Shown here: positions 37,985 through 46,521 of the stretch, piece by piece
Layout: every line of letters begins with the position of its first letter
How positions within the stretch are numbered: position 1 is the first letter of the stretch
Assembly (NCBI RefSeq): GCF_002075885.1
Contig: NZ_MDET01000023.1
Span: 186,001-250,000 of the forward strand
Reading direction: 5' to 3'
DNA: 64,000 nucleotides
DNA from: Manganibacter manganicus
GTDB lineage: Bacteria > Pseudomonadota > Alphaproteobacteria > Rhizobiales > Rhizobiaceae
Made by a program: the position numbers and the translations under genes
Notes under the pieces: generated by a model
What the model was told of the DNA's origin: nothing
What the model saw: only the letters and a program-made list of their open reading frames with translations
Database searches by the model: none

Positions 37985-39082
37985 ATGAGCGAAACACAGA
38001 CGCAAATCCCCGTAACCGTTCTCACCGGCTATCTCGGCTCGGGCAAGACGACGCTGCTCAACCGCATCCTGTCGGAGAATCACGGCAAACGCTACGCCGT
38101 CATCGTCAACGAATTCGGCGAGATCGGCATCGATAATGATTTGATCGTGGAATCGGATGAGGAAATCTACGAGATGAACAATGGCTGCGTGTGCTGCACG
38201 GTGCGCGGCGACCTGATCCGTGTCGTGGAAGGCCTGATGCGCCGCCCCGGCCGTTTCGACGCCATCGTCGTGGAAACCACCGGCCTTGCCGATCCGGTGC
38301 CGGTGGCGCAGACCTTCTTCATGGACGAGGACGTACGCGCCAAGACCAAGCTGGACGCGGTCGTCGCGCTGGTCGACGCCAAACATCTGCCGCTGAGGCT
38401 CAAGGACACCAGGGAGGCGGAGGACCAGATCGCCTTTGCCGATGTGGTGCTGCTCAACAAGACCGATCTGGTGAGCGAAGACGAGTTGCGCGACGTCGAG
38501 GCCACCATCCGCGCGATCAATCCGGCGGCGAAGATCCATCGCACCCAGCGTTCGGGCGTCGATCTCGGTGAAGTGCTGGATCGCGGCGCCTTCGACCTGA
38601 AGCGCACGCTGGAAAACGATCCCCATTTCCTCGACGCCGACGAGCATGACCATGACCACGATCATGTCTGCGGGCCGGATTGCGACCACGACCATCATCA
38701 CCACCATGACCATGACGGGCACGATCATCATCATCACGATCACAATGGGCACGATCATCCTTCTTCCATCCATGACGTGACGGTGAAGTCGATCTCACTG
38801 CGCGGCGGCGAGATGGATTCGCGCAAATTCTTCCCGTGGATCGAGAAGGTCACGCAGTTGGAAGGCCCGAACATCCTGCGCCTCAAGGGCATCATCGCCT
38901 TCAAGGACGATCCCGACCGCTATGTCCTGCAAGGCGTTCACATGATCATCGAGGGTGACCACCAGCGCCCATGGAAGGACGACGAGAAGCATGAGAGCCG
39001 GCTGGTGTTCATCGGCCGCGAACTGGATGCGGAACGGTTGAAGGCCAGCTTCGACGCCTGCCAGGCGGTTGCGGTGAACTAG
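37985..39082 (+). CDS. CobW/ZNG1-type GTP-dependent metallochaperone
   Basis: A 365-residue G3E-family GTPase. Walker A is [13 protein letters not shown], the metal-binding CxCC is [13 protein letters not shown], Walker B region [13 protein letters not shown], and the base-recognition motif LLNKTD. After residue 215 comes a histidine/aspartate-rich segment ([18 protein letters not shown] and more), a probable zinc or cobalt storage loop, then the CobW C-terminal domain. The ATG at 37985 follows AGGTCCGAC weakly. It is followed after about 80 bases by a WD40 protein, a pairing seen in alphaproteobacteria. Confidence 0.9.
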   Translation: MSETQTQIPVTVLTGYLGSGKTTLLNRILSENHGKRYAVIVNEFGEIGIDNDLIVESDEEIYEMNNGCVCCTVRGDLIRVVEGLMRRPGRFDAIVVETTGLADPVPVAQTFFMDEDVRAKTKLDAVVALVDAKHLPLRLKDTREAEDQIAFADVVLLNKTDLVSEDELRDVEATIRAINPAAKIHRTQRSGVDLGEVLDRGAFDLKRTLENDPHFLDADEHDHDHDHVCGPDCDHDHHHHHDHDGHDHHHHDHNGHDHPSSIHDVTVKSISLRGGEMDSRKFFPWIEKVTQLEGPNILRLKGIIAFKDDPDRYVLQGVHMIIEGDHQRPWKDDEKHESRLVFIGRELDAERLKASFDACQAVAVN

Positions 39083-39160
39083 GCGCCCTGCTATCGCGGT
39101 TCGATGCCTGCGTTCCTTCACACCCCTCCGCGGATTTCCCATATTGAGGCGGCGTAACCC

Positions 39161-40135
39161 ATGCCCACAGTTGCCCCGCTCGATCTTGACGGCCATTGCG
39201 TCGCTGCCGTCTTCCTCAACGACGTTCCGCATTTCGCCATGGCCGATGGCCTGGTCCACCGGCTCGACCATGGCCACAAGACCGCACAGGCCAATGACGG
39301 CCTGCTTTGCGCCACTCGTGATGCGGCGGGCGACCGCCTGATTACCGGCGGCGAGGACGGCAAGGTGTTTGCGCTCACAAGCGACGGGACGGTCACGGAA
39401 CTGGCCGAAGCCGGCAAGAAATGGATCACCAGCGTGGCCGCCGGTCCGCAAGGGGCTGTCGCCTATGCTGCGGGACGCGTCGCCTTCGTGCGTTTTGCCG
39501 ATGGCAAGGCGAAGGAATTCAGCCATCCGCGTTCGGTCGAGGGATTGGCCTTCGCGCCAAAGGGCATGCGCATCGCGGTCGCCCGCTACAATGGCGCGAC
39601 GCTGCATTTTCCCGCTGCCGAGGGCAAGCCCACGGAACTGGAATGGGCCGGCGCCCATACCGGCGTCACCTTTTCGCCGGATGGCAATTACCTCATCACC
39701 TCCATGCAGGAAAACGCCCTGCACGGCTGGAAGCTGGCAGACGGCAAGCATATGCGCATGGCGGGCTACCCGGCCAAGGTCAAGAGCCTGTCATGGGCGC
39801 CCAGGGGGCGCTGGCTGGCAAGCTCCGGCGCGCCGGCGGCGATCGTCTGGCCCTTCCAGGGCAAGGACGGACCGATGGGCAAGGCGCCGCTGGAACTCGG
39901 CACGCGCGGCAATACGATGGTGACATGCGTGGCCTGCCATCCGAGCCAGGACGTGGTGGCCATCGGCTATGAGGACGGCATGGTGATCGCCGCGCGCTTT
40001 GCCGACGCCAAGGAGGTGTTGCTGCGCCGCCCCGGCAAGGGCGCGATCACCGCGCTGATGTGGGACCGCGAGGAGCGCCGCATCGTGTTCGGCTCGGCGG
40101 CCGGCGATTGCGGTGTCATCGACATAGCGGGCTGA
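39161..40135 (+). CDS. WD40 repeat protein
   Basis: A 324-residue beta-propeller protein with repeated D-G / GH-type blades such as DRLITGGEDGKVFALTSDG, GVTFSPDGNYLITSMQENAL and LSWAPRGRWLASSG. No signal peptide is seen, so it is probably cytoplasmic. It directly follows the CobW-type gene in the same orientation. A scaffold role for metal delivery is possible but is inference only. Confidence 0.83.
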   Translation: MPTVAPLDLDGHCVAAVFLNDVPHFAMADGLVHRLDHGHKTAQANDGLLCATRDAAGDRLITGGEDGKVFALTSDGTVTELAEAGKKWITSVAAGPQGAVAYAAGRVAFVRFADGKAKEFSHPRSVEGLAFAPKGMRIAVARYNGATLHFPAAEGKPTELEWAGAHTGVTFSPDGNYLITSMQENALHGWKLADGKHMRMAGYPAKVKSLSWAPRGRWLASSGAPAAIVWPFQGKDGPMGKAPLELGTRGNTMVTCVACHPSQDVVAIGYEDGMVIAARFADAKEVLLRRPGKGAITALMWDREERRIVFGSAAGDCGVIDIAG

Positions 40136-40195
40136 GCCAGAAGCCCGCCATTGCCTGCCGGCGGGCGCAAAGCTACAAGTTCGCCCCGAGCACTA

Positions 40196-41584
40196 ATGGG
40201 CGGGCACATCTTGAACGCATCGACAAGGGCAATCCAGGGCGGCATCGAAGCCGCGCGCATAGCCAGACTGCGCGAGAGCGAAGCGGTGGCCTTCCTCAAG
40301 GCCCGGCCAAAATCGCAGGCGCGCATCGGCAACGGCGCGGCCGGCTTTTTCGGCGGCGTGCCAATGCACTGGATGAATGACTGGCCGACACCCTTCCCCA
40401 TAATGGTGGATCGCGCCAAAGGTGCCGCGATCACCGACATCGACGACAATCGGCTGGACGATTTCTGCCTGGGCGACACCGGCTCGATGTTCGGCCATTC
40501 GCCGCCGCCGGTGGCGCGCGCCCTCCGCCGGCAGGCCGGGCGCGGGCTGACCTATATGCTGCCTTCGGAAGATGCGCTCGCCATCGGCCCGCTGCTGCGG
40601 GAAATATTCAGCCTGCCGCACTGGCAGATCGCCACCACCGCCACCGACGCCAACCGTTTCGCCCTGCGCGTAGCCCGCGCGGTGACGGGCCGCGACAAGA
40701 TCCTCGTCTTCAACGGCTGCTACCACGGCGCCGTGGATGAAACGATGGTGCGGCTGAAGGACGGCCGCCCCATCAACCGTCCGGGTCTGGCGGGGGAATT
40801 CCGCGACCTCACCGCGCGAACAAAAATCGTCGAGTTCAACGACGTTACCGCACTGGAAGCCGCGCTTGCGGACAAGGACGTGGCCTGCGTCATCACCGAA
40901 CCAGTGCTGACAAATAGTTGCATGGTACTGCCCGAACCGGGTTTTCATGCAGCACTACGCGACCTCACGCGCAAGGCCGGCACCCTGCTTCTGATCGACG
41001 AAACGCACACCATTTCCACCGGGCTGGGCGGCTATAGCCGCGCCTGCGGGCTGGAGCCGGACCTTTTCGTGCTCGGCAAGCCGGTTGCCGGCGGGGTGCC
41101 GGCGAGCATATGGGGCATGAGCGAGGAGACCGCCTCACGTTACGCCGCCTACAACCGCGCCAAACAGCCCGGCTATTCCGGCATGGGCACGACGCTTTCG
41201 GCCAATCCGCTGCAATTCGCCGCCATGCGGGCGACGCTGGAAGAGGTGATGACCGAGGCAAATTACGCCCATATGGAAAATCTGGCGCGGCGGCTCGATG
41301 CCGGGCTTTCAACGGCTATCGACCGCCACCGCCTGCCCTGGCATGTCGCGCGCGTCGGCGCGCGGGTCGAATTCATCTGCGCACCCGGCCCGCTGCGCAA
41401 TGGCGGCGAAGCGGACGCCGCGCATGTGCCGGAACTGGAAGCGGCCGTTCATGTAGCGCTGGTCAATCGCGGCGCGCTGATTGCGCCGTTCCACAATATG
41501 ATGCTGGTCTCGCCCGCGACCACGCGGAGGCAGGTGGACTGGCTGGTTTCGGCGTTCGACAATGTGTTAGATCAGCTCGCCTGA
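40196..41584 (+). CDS. Class III (PLP-dependent) aminotransferase
   Basis: A 462-residue fold-type I aminotransferase resembling the glutamate-1-semialdehyde aminomutase/omega-transaminase group. It shows FNGCYHGAVDETMVR, the Asp motif LLLIDETHTISTGLGGY and the PLP lysine in FVLGKPVAGGVPAS. The start is uncertain: ATG 40196, or a TTG at about 40212, both before IQGGIEAARIARLRESEAV. The next gene, 18 bases on, is a glutamine-synthetase-like ligase, suggesting a joint amine pathway. The substrate is not known. Confidence 0.85.
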   Translation: MGGHILNASTRAIQGGIEAARIARLRESEAVAFLKARPKSQARIGNGAAGFFGGVPMHWMNDWPTPFPIMVDRAKGAAITDIDDNRLDDFCLGDTGSMFGHSPPPVARALRRQAGRGLTYMLPSEDALAIGPLLREIFSLPHWQIATTATDANRFALRVARAVTGRDKILVFNGCYHGAVDETMVRLKDGRPINRPGLAGEFRDLTARTKIVEFNDVTALEAALADKDVACVITEPVLTNSCMVLPEPGFHAALRDLTRKAGTLLLIDETHTISTGLGGYSRACGLEPDLFVLGKPVAGGVPASIWGMSEETASRYAAYNRAKQPGYSGMGTTLSANPLQFAAMRATLEEVMTEANYAHMENLARRLDAGLSTAIDRHRLPWHVARVGARVEFICAPGPLRNGGEADAAHVPELEAAVHVALVNRGALIAPFHNMMLVSPATTRRQVDWLVSAFDNVLDQLA

Positions 41585-41602
41585 CCATCCCTGGATACCG
41601 AC

Positions 41603-42985
41603 ATGACTTCCCCCACCGGCTCCACGCCTGCCGAGGCGCAAGACTTCCTCGATGCGCATCCTGAAATCGAGGCCTTCGACATCGTGCTCACCGATGCCAA
41701 TGGCATCGGGCGCGGCAAGATCATCCGCCGCCATGAACTGACCGGCCTTTACGAGAGCGGCCGGCACCTGCCGATCTCCATTCTCGGCCTCGACATTACC
41801 GGCGAGGACGTGCACGAGACTGGCCTGATCTGGGACAGCGGCGACGGCGATTTGCGCGCATGGCCCCTGCCCGGCACGCTTGTGCCGCTCTACGGCACCA
41901 ACCCGGCACGCGGCCAGGTGCTGATGACAATGCACCATCTCGACGGCAAGCCGATGCTTTCGGACCCGCGCCATGCGCTGGCGCGGCAGGTGGAAAGGCT
42001 GGCGGCAAAGGGCCTGCACCCGGCCGGCGCCTTCGAACTGGAATTCTTCCTGCTTTCCAACGAGCGCGACGCCGAAGGCAGGGCACAGCCGGCGCGTGCG
42101 GTGCTGGACGGCCGCCGCTCCGCCAAGACCGAAGTCTATTCGGTCGATCACCTGCACGGCATGGAGCCTCTGTTTTCCGACATCTATGCCGTGGCGAAGG
42201 CGCAGGACATCCCGGCCGAGACAGTGATCTCGGAATATGCGCCGGGCCAGTACGAACTGACGCTGAACTACCGCAAGGCGCTGCTTCGTGCCGCAGATGA
42301 TCTCGTCATGCTCAAGCGCATCGTGCGCATGCAGGCACGTCGCCATGGCGTCACCGCCTGCTTCATGGCCAAGCCCATCGAGGCCTATGCCGGCTCCGGC
42401 ATGCATCTGCATGTGTCCATGCTGGACGATGCGGGCCGCAACATCTTTTCGGAAAAGCCGGGGGAAACATGGTCGCCAACGCTGCTCAATGCGCTGGGCG
42501 GGCTGTCGCGGACCATGGCCGAATCGATGCTGGTGTTCGCACCGCACGCCAATTCGTGGCGGCGCTTCGTAGCACAATCCTATGCGCCGGTGGCGCCGAC
42601 ATGGGGCGTCAACAACCGCTCGGTGGCGCTGCGCGTGCCGACCGGCGACGTCAAGGCGCGCCGCATCGAGCATCGCCCCTCCGGCGTCGATGCCAATCCC
42701 TATCTGGTGGCGGCAACCGTGCTTGCCGGCATCGCCAGGGGGCTGGAGGAAAAGCTCGACCCCGGCGCCGAGACGACCGGCAACGGCTATGAAGCCGACA
42801 CCGACACCGCCATGCCCGCCGACTGGCGCATGGCGATCGAGGCGGCGGGGGCGTCCGATTTCCTGAAAGAAGCGCTCGGGCCAGACCTGCACAGGACCTT
42901 CACCGCCGTCAAGCAGGCGGAATATCTGCGCGTCGCCCGCACGATCAGCGAACTGGACTATCACCTCTATCTGCACGAGGTGTGA
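41603..42985 (+). CDS. Glutamine synthetase family ligase (PuuA-like)
   Basis: A 460-residue GS-fold ATP-dependent ligase. Motifs are FELEFFLLSN (metal-binding Glu), the AGSGMHLHVSM loop, and TWGVNNRSVALRVP with RIEHRPSGVDANPYL. The GNGSGMHVHQS signature of true glutamine synthetases is altered to AGSGMHLHVS, fitting gamma-glutamylation of an amine as in gamma-glutamylputrescine synthetase. With the preceding aminotransferase and the C26 hydrolase at 33262 it could form an amine-degradation route. Substrate inferred only. Confidence 0.88.
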   Translation: MTSPTGSTPAEAQDFLDAHPEIEAFDIVLTDANGIGRGKIIRRHELTGLYESGRHLPISILGLDITGEDVHETGLIWDSGDGDLRAWPLPGTLVPLYGTNPARGQVLMTMHHLDGKPMLSDPRHALARQVERLAAKGLHPAGAFELEFFLLSNERDAEGRAQPARAVLDGRRSAKTEVYSVDHLHGMEPLFSDIYAVAKAQDIPAETVISEYAPGQYELTLNYRKALLRAADDLVMLKRIVRMQARRHGVTACFMAKPIEAYAGSGMHLHVSMLDDAGRNIFSEKPGETWSPTLLNALGGLSRTMAESMLVFAPHANSWRRFVAQSYAPVAPTWGVNNRSVALRVPTGDVKARRIEHRPSGVDANPYLVAATVLAGIARGLEEKLDPGAETTGNGYEADTDTAMPADWRMAIEAAGASDFLKEALGPDLHRTFTAVKQAEYLRVARTISELDYHLYLHEV

Positions 42986-43042
42986 TGCCGCGGTTGCGGA
43001 ACCTTCGTCCTTCCCGCCCATTGCAACGGGGAGAGGCGAGCC

Positions 43043-43228
43043 ATGGAAAACCGGACGGCACGCATAGTCGAAGACAGTGCGGCATCGCTGGAGGAGGCGC
43101 GTGAAAACGCCGAGATGGTTTTCGTCGAGCCGGCCGGCAGGATGTTCGACGCCATACTCGACGAGGCCGGGGTCGACCGCCGCAAGTCCTGCGAGGCTAC
43201 CGCACCAATATCGCCCGCAGATCATTGA
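43043..43228 (+). pseudogene. Remnant of a uracil-DNA glycosylase-type gene
   Basis: A 61-codon frame encodes SLEEARENAEMVFVEPAGRM followed by FDAILDEAGVDRRK. The second part matches the FVGPAGRLFDRALEEAGIDR block of family-4/UdgX uracil-DNA glycosylases, and SLEEARE resembles the start of those proteins. The iron-sulfur cysteine block and catalytic GExPG motif expected between them, and everything after, are missing. It is probably an internally deleted gene fragment, not functional. It overlaps the end of the glycerate kinase gene on the other strand. Confidence 0.45.
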
Positions 43229-44462
43229 CATTCGTGCCGGTGGGGCCGGGCACGAAAAGATCGTTTACCGCATGGAAGGCGGTCCAGGCATTGTTGCCGG
43301 CAAGCATCGCCTTGGCATCGACACCGGCGGCGCGCATGCGCGCCACCGTGGAGGCGTCGCAGAAGGCGCCGGCATTGTCTTCCGAGCCATCTATGCCGTC
43401 GGTGTCGGCGGCCAGCGCATGGATGCCTTCGACGCCCGCGATACCGATGGCGAAGGAAAGCAGGAACTCGGAATTGCGGCCGCCCTTGCCTTTTGCCTTC
43501 AGCGTCACCGTCGTCTCGCCGCCCGAAAGGATCAGCACCGGTTTCCAGAACGGCCGGTTCTGGAGAGCCACCTCGCGCGCGATGGCCGCATGGACGGCGC
43601 CGACCTCGCGCGCCTCGCCCTCGATGGAATCCGACAGGATGGCCGCCTCTACCCCCTGCCTGCGCGCCTCTGCCGCCGCCGCGACCAGCGACACGCCGGC
43701 CGAGGCGATGAGATGCACCTCGTTGCGGGAAAATTTCGGATCGTCCGGGGTGGGTGCGTCGGCGGCGGGCGAATTGAGATGCGTCATCACGGCGTCAGGC
43801 AGTTTCATGCCATAGGCTGCAATGGCGGCCAGCGCATCGGCGCGGCTGCCGGTGCTGGGCACGGTCGGCCCGGAGGCGACCAGCGCCGGATCGTCGCCCG
43901 GAATATCGGAGACCACCAGCGAGACAACCTTTGCCGGATGTGCGGCGGCAGCCAGCCGGCCGCCCTTGATGGTCGAGACGTGCTTGCGGATGGTGTTCAT
44001 GGCCGAAATCGGCGCGCCGGAAGCCAAAAGCGCCTCGTTCACCGCGATCTCGTCGGAAAGCGTCAAGCCGCCGGCGGGCGAAGGCAGCAGGGCCGAGCCG
44101 CCGCCGCAGACCAGCGCCACGACCAGATCGTCTTCGGTGAGGCCGCAAACCTTTTCCAGCAGCCGCCGCGCGGCTTCCAGTCCGGCTTCATCCGGCACCG
44201 GATGCGCGGCCTCGATCACCTCGATGCGCTGCGTCGGCGCGCTGTAGCCATAGCGGGTGACGACAAGCCCATCGAGCGGCGCGTCCCATGCCTTTTCGAA
44301 GGCGGCGGCCATCTGCGCCGCGCCCTTGCCGGCGCCGATGACGATGGTGCGGCCCTTCGGCTTTGCCGGCAGATGGCTCAAAATGGTCTTTTCCGGGTCG
44401 GCCGCGGCCACCGCCGCGTCGAAAATCGACACGAGGAAGGATTTTGGATCGAATGCGGTCAT
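43197..44462 (-). CDS. gckA: Glycerate kinase (MOFRL family, GckA/TtuD type)
   Basis: A 421-residue enzyme that phosphorylates D-glycerate to 2-phosphoglycerate. It has the N-terminal RTIVIGAGKGAAQMAAAFE, LVVALVCGGGSALLPSPAGG and the MOFRL C-terminal domain with LILSGGETTVTLKAKGKGGR and ADTDGIDGSEDNAGA. It fits assimilation of glyoxylate from the adjacent purine pathway through tartronate semialdehyde or hydroxypyruvate, or direct glycerate use; this is inference. A heme-binding-like protein gene lies upstream in the same orientation. Confidence 0.92.
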   Translation of the reverse strand: MTAFDPKSFLVSIFDAAVAAADPEKTILSHLPAKPKGRTIVIGAGKGAAQMAAAFEKAWDAPLDGLVVTRYGYSAPTQRIEVIEAAHPVPDEAGLEAARRLLEKVCGLTEDDLVVALVCGGGSALLPSPAGGLTLSDEIAVNEALLASGAPISAMNTIRKHVSTIKGGRLAAAAHPAKVVSLVVSDIPGDDPALVASGPTVPSTGSRADALAAIAAYGMKLPDAVMTHLNSPAADAPTPDDPKFSRNEVHLIASAGVSLVAAAAEARRQGVEAAILSDSIEGEAREVGAVHAAIAREVALQNRPFWKPVLILSGGETTVTLKAKGKGGRNSEFLLSFAIGIAGVEGIHALAADTDGIDGSEDNAGAFCDASTVARMRAAGVDAKAMLAGNNAWTAFHAVNDLFVPGPTGTNVNDLRAILVR

Positions 44463-44498
44463 GGTCCTTGTCGTCCTCGCTGTCGGGAAGCTTTGGTC

Positions 44499-45002
44499 TC
44501 AATCGCTCGCGGCGGGCAGCGCCAACCCGTTACGCTCCATGCCGAGACGGTCACACAGGGCATCGACTACCAGCGCATGATCGTCGCGTTCCGACAGGCC
44601 GGAAACGGCGATCGCGCCGATAACGCCGGCGTTCCTGACCGTGATCGGGAAGCCCCCGCCGGCCAGAACATAATCGGCGATATCAAGCCCTTCGCCCGGC
44701 TTGAAGGTGCGGTCCGGCCGCTGCTGTTCCAGCACCATGCGATATGAGCTTTTGAGAAAGCGCCGCACGACATTGATCTTGCGGCGCGCCCAATCCGGAT
44801 TGGACGCATTGGAGCCGGGCATCGCGGCATAGAACAAAGGCCGGTCGAAGGTGCGGATATCGACGATAACGGGCAGGTTTTCCGCCAGCGCGCGTTTTCG
44901 CACATAGGCGCCCAACTCGAAGGCCACGGCCTCGCCAAAGGCGTCGAAGACCAGTTCCGTCTCCTGCCGCCTGATCCTGTCAATGTCGGCCGCTGCGGCC
45001 AT
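44499..45002 (-). CDS. HbpS/UPF0303 family heme-degrading-type protein
   Basis: A 167-residue protein of the Haem_degrading (DUF336, GlcG/HbpS) fold. Signatures include NLPVIVDIRTFDRPLFYAA and YVLAGGGFPITVRNAGVIGA, with the ISGL-like AIAVSGLSERDDHALVVDAL. Members bind heme or cobalamin or act near glycolate genes; function is unproven. It is 36 bases upstream of gckA and probably co-transcribed, consistent with the GlcG association with glycolate/glyoxylate metabolism. Confidence 0.83.
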   Translation of the reverse strand: MAAAADIDRIRRQETELVFDAFGEAVAFELGAYVRKRALAENLPVIVDIRTFDRPLFYAAMPGSNASNPDWARRKINVVRRFLKSSYRMVLEQQRPDRTFKPGEGLDIADYVLAGGGFPITVRNAGVIGAIAVSGLSERDDHALVVDALCDRLGMERNGLALPAASD

Positions 45003-45086
45003 CCTCGCAATCCTCCAGTCCGCAGCACGCTTTGACGGATCGCTGCCGCTGGGTCAAGCGCAAGGAAGGCGGCAATGGAATTATCA

Positions 45087-45195
45087 GTGCGTGCTTCGAG
45101 ACAGCGCTGCGCGCCTCCTCAGCATGAGGAAGGTGAGTGCCAATGCCCCTCATCCTGAGGCGCGAGCCTGAAAGGCGAGCCTCGAAGGACGCACG
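45087..45195. repeat. Rhizobial-type mosaic palindromic intergenic element
   Basis: The arms GTGCGTGCTTCGAG (45087-45100) and CTCGAAGGACGCAC (45181-45194) are inverted with one mismatch. Inside are two small palindromes, CCTCA-GCA-TGAGG (45117-45129) and CCTCA-TCC-TGAGG (45148-45160). This structure resembles the CTTCGAGG/CCTCA..TGAGG repeats scattered in Mesorhizobium and related genomes (from memory). It lies between guaD and the HbpS-like gene. Confidence 0.75.
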
Positions 45196-45207
45196 ATAGC
45201 GGCCGGA

Positions 45208-46521
45208 TCAGCCCGCCAGATCGCTCTTTGCCGTGCGGCCGGCGACATAGACTTCGCGGATGGCGCGATCGTCGCCCACCGTCTGCAACAGGAAAAGCTC
45301 CTCGGCCAGCGTCTCGACCGTCTCCATGCGCAGTTTCATGATCGGCGTGGCGCTGGAATCCAAGACAACGACATCGGCATCCGTGCCGGCGTTAAGCGTG
45401 CCCACCCGATCCGATACCGAAAGCGCCTCGGCATTGCCGCGCGTCATCTGCCAGAAGGACTGGAACGGGTTCAGCTTTTCGCCATTCAGCGCGATTACCT
45501 TGTAGCCCTCGTCCATAGTGCGCAGCATGGAATAATTGGTGCCGCCGCCGACATCAGTGGCGGTGGCGATGCGCAGGGGTTTGTCACGGGTGCGGTAGCG
45601 TTGGTAATCGAACAGGCCGGAGCCCAAAAACAGGTTCGAGGTCGGGCAGAACACGGCAATCGAGCCGCTGTCCGACAGCGCGTCGGCCTCGCGCTCGGAA
45701 AGGTGGACGCAGTGGCCGAACAGGCTCTTTTTGCCCAGAAGCCCGTAATGCTCATAGACGTCGGTGTAATCCTTCGCCTGCGGGTACAGTTCGCAAGTAA
45801 ACGCAATCTCGGCATGGTTTTCCGACAGATGCGTCTGCATGTGCAGGTCGGGGAACTCTTTCACCAGCGCGCCGGCCATCTCCATCTGCTCAGGGCTCGA
45901 CGTAATGGCGAAGCGCGGCGTGACGGCATAAAGCTGGCGGCCCTTGCCATGCCACTCGCCAATCAGCGCCTTGGTGTCGTCATAGCCCGATTGCGGCGTG
46001 TCGAGCACGCCTTCCGGCGCGTTGCGGTCCATCATCACCTTGCCGGCGATGTTGAGCATGTTGCGCGCGTGGCTCTCCTCGAAAAAGGCCTCCGCCGATT
46101 GCCTGTGCACCGAGCAATAGGCGGCCACGCTGGTGGTGCCGTGGCGGATCATTTCGTCGAGGAACAGGCGCGCGACGCGGCGGCCATATTGCGCGTCACG
46201 AAATTTCGATTCCTCGGGAAAGGTGTAGGTATTCAGCCATTCCAGAAGCTCGGCGCCGTAGCTGGCCAGCACCTGAAGCTGCGGGTAATGCACATGCGCG
46301 TCGATGAAGCCGGGCAGGATGAGATGCGGCCGGTGGTCGATCCTTTGCGTGTCCGCGCCGGCCTGCTTCTCGACCTCGGCATAGGGGCCGGCGGCGACGA
46401 TCTTTCCGTCGCGAATCAGCAATCCGCCATCCTCCTGATAGGCATAGGCGGCATGGTCGTCGATCGTCTCGGGCCAGCGCAGGAAGGACAGCGTGCGGCC
46501 ACGCAGCAATGTGCTCATCAT
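45208..46521 (-). CDS. guaD: Guanine deaminase
   Basis: A 437-residue amidohydrolase converting guanine to xanthine. The metal-binding HxH is LPGFIDAHVHYPQLQVLA, then MQTHLSENHAEIAF and LFGHCVHLSEREADAL with the histidines, and TATDVGGGTNYSMLRTM with the catalytic Asp; SVHRQSAEAFFEESHARNM is typical of GuaD. The start overlaps the urate oxidase stop by 4 bases (ATGA; the ATG at 46518 is an alternative), so the two genes are coupled: guanine and urate breakdown in one operon. Confidence 0.95.
   Translation of the reverse strand: MMSTLLRGRTLSFLRWPETIDDHAAYAYQEDGGLLIRDGKIVAAGPYAEVEKQAGADTQRIDHRPHLILPGFIDAHVHYPQLQVLASYGAELLEWLNTYTFPEESKFRDAQYGRRVARLFLDEMIRHGTTSVAAYCSVHRQSAEAFFEESHARNMLNIAGKVMMDRNAPEGVLDTPQSGYDDTKALIGEWHGKGRQLYAVTPRFAITSSPEQMEMAGALVKEFPDLHMQTHLSENHAEIAFTCELYPQAKDYTDVYEHYGLLGKKSLFGHCVHLSEREADALSDSGSIAVFCPTSNLFLGSGLFDYQRYRTRDKPLRIATATDVGGGTNYSMLRTMDEGYKVIALNGEKLNPFQSFWQMTRGNAEALSVSDRVGTLNAGTDADVVVLDSSATPIMKLRMETVETLAEELFLLQTVGDDRAIREVYVAGRTAKSDLAG

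Noticed and set aside
38630..38760. Simple-sequence repeat coding for His/Asp
   Set aside because: It is explained as the metal-binding loop of the CobW-type protein and stays in frame.
43077..44747. 556-codon plus-strand frame opposite gckA
   Set aside because: It lies antisense to a complete glycerate kinase and is low-complexity Arg/Gly/His-rich.
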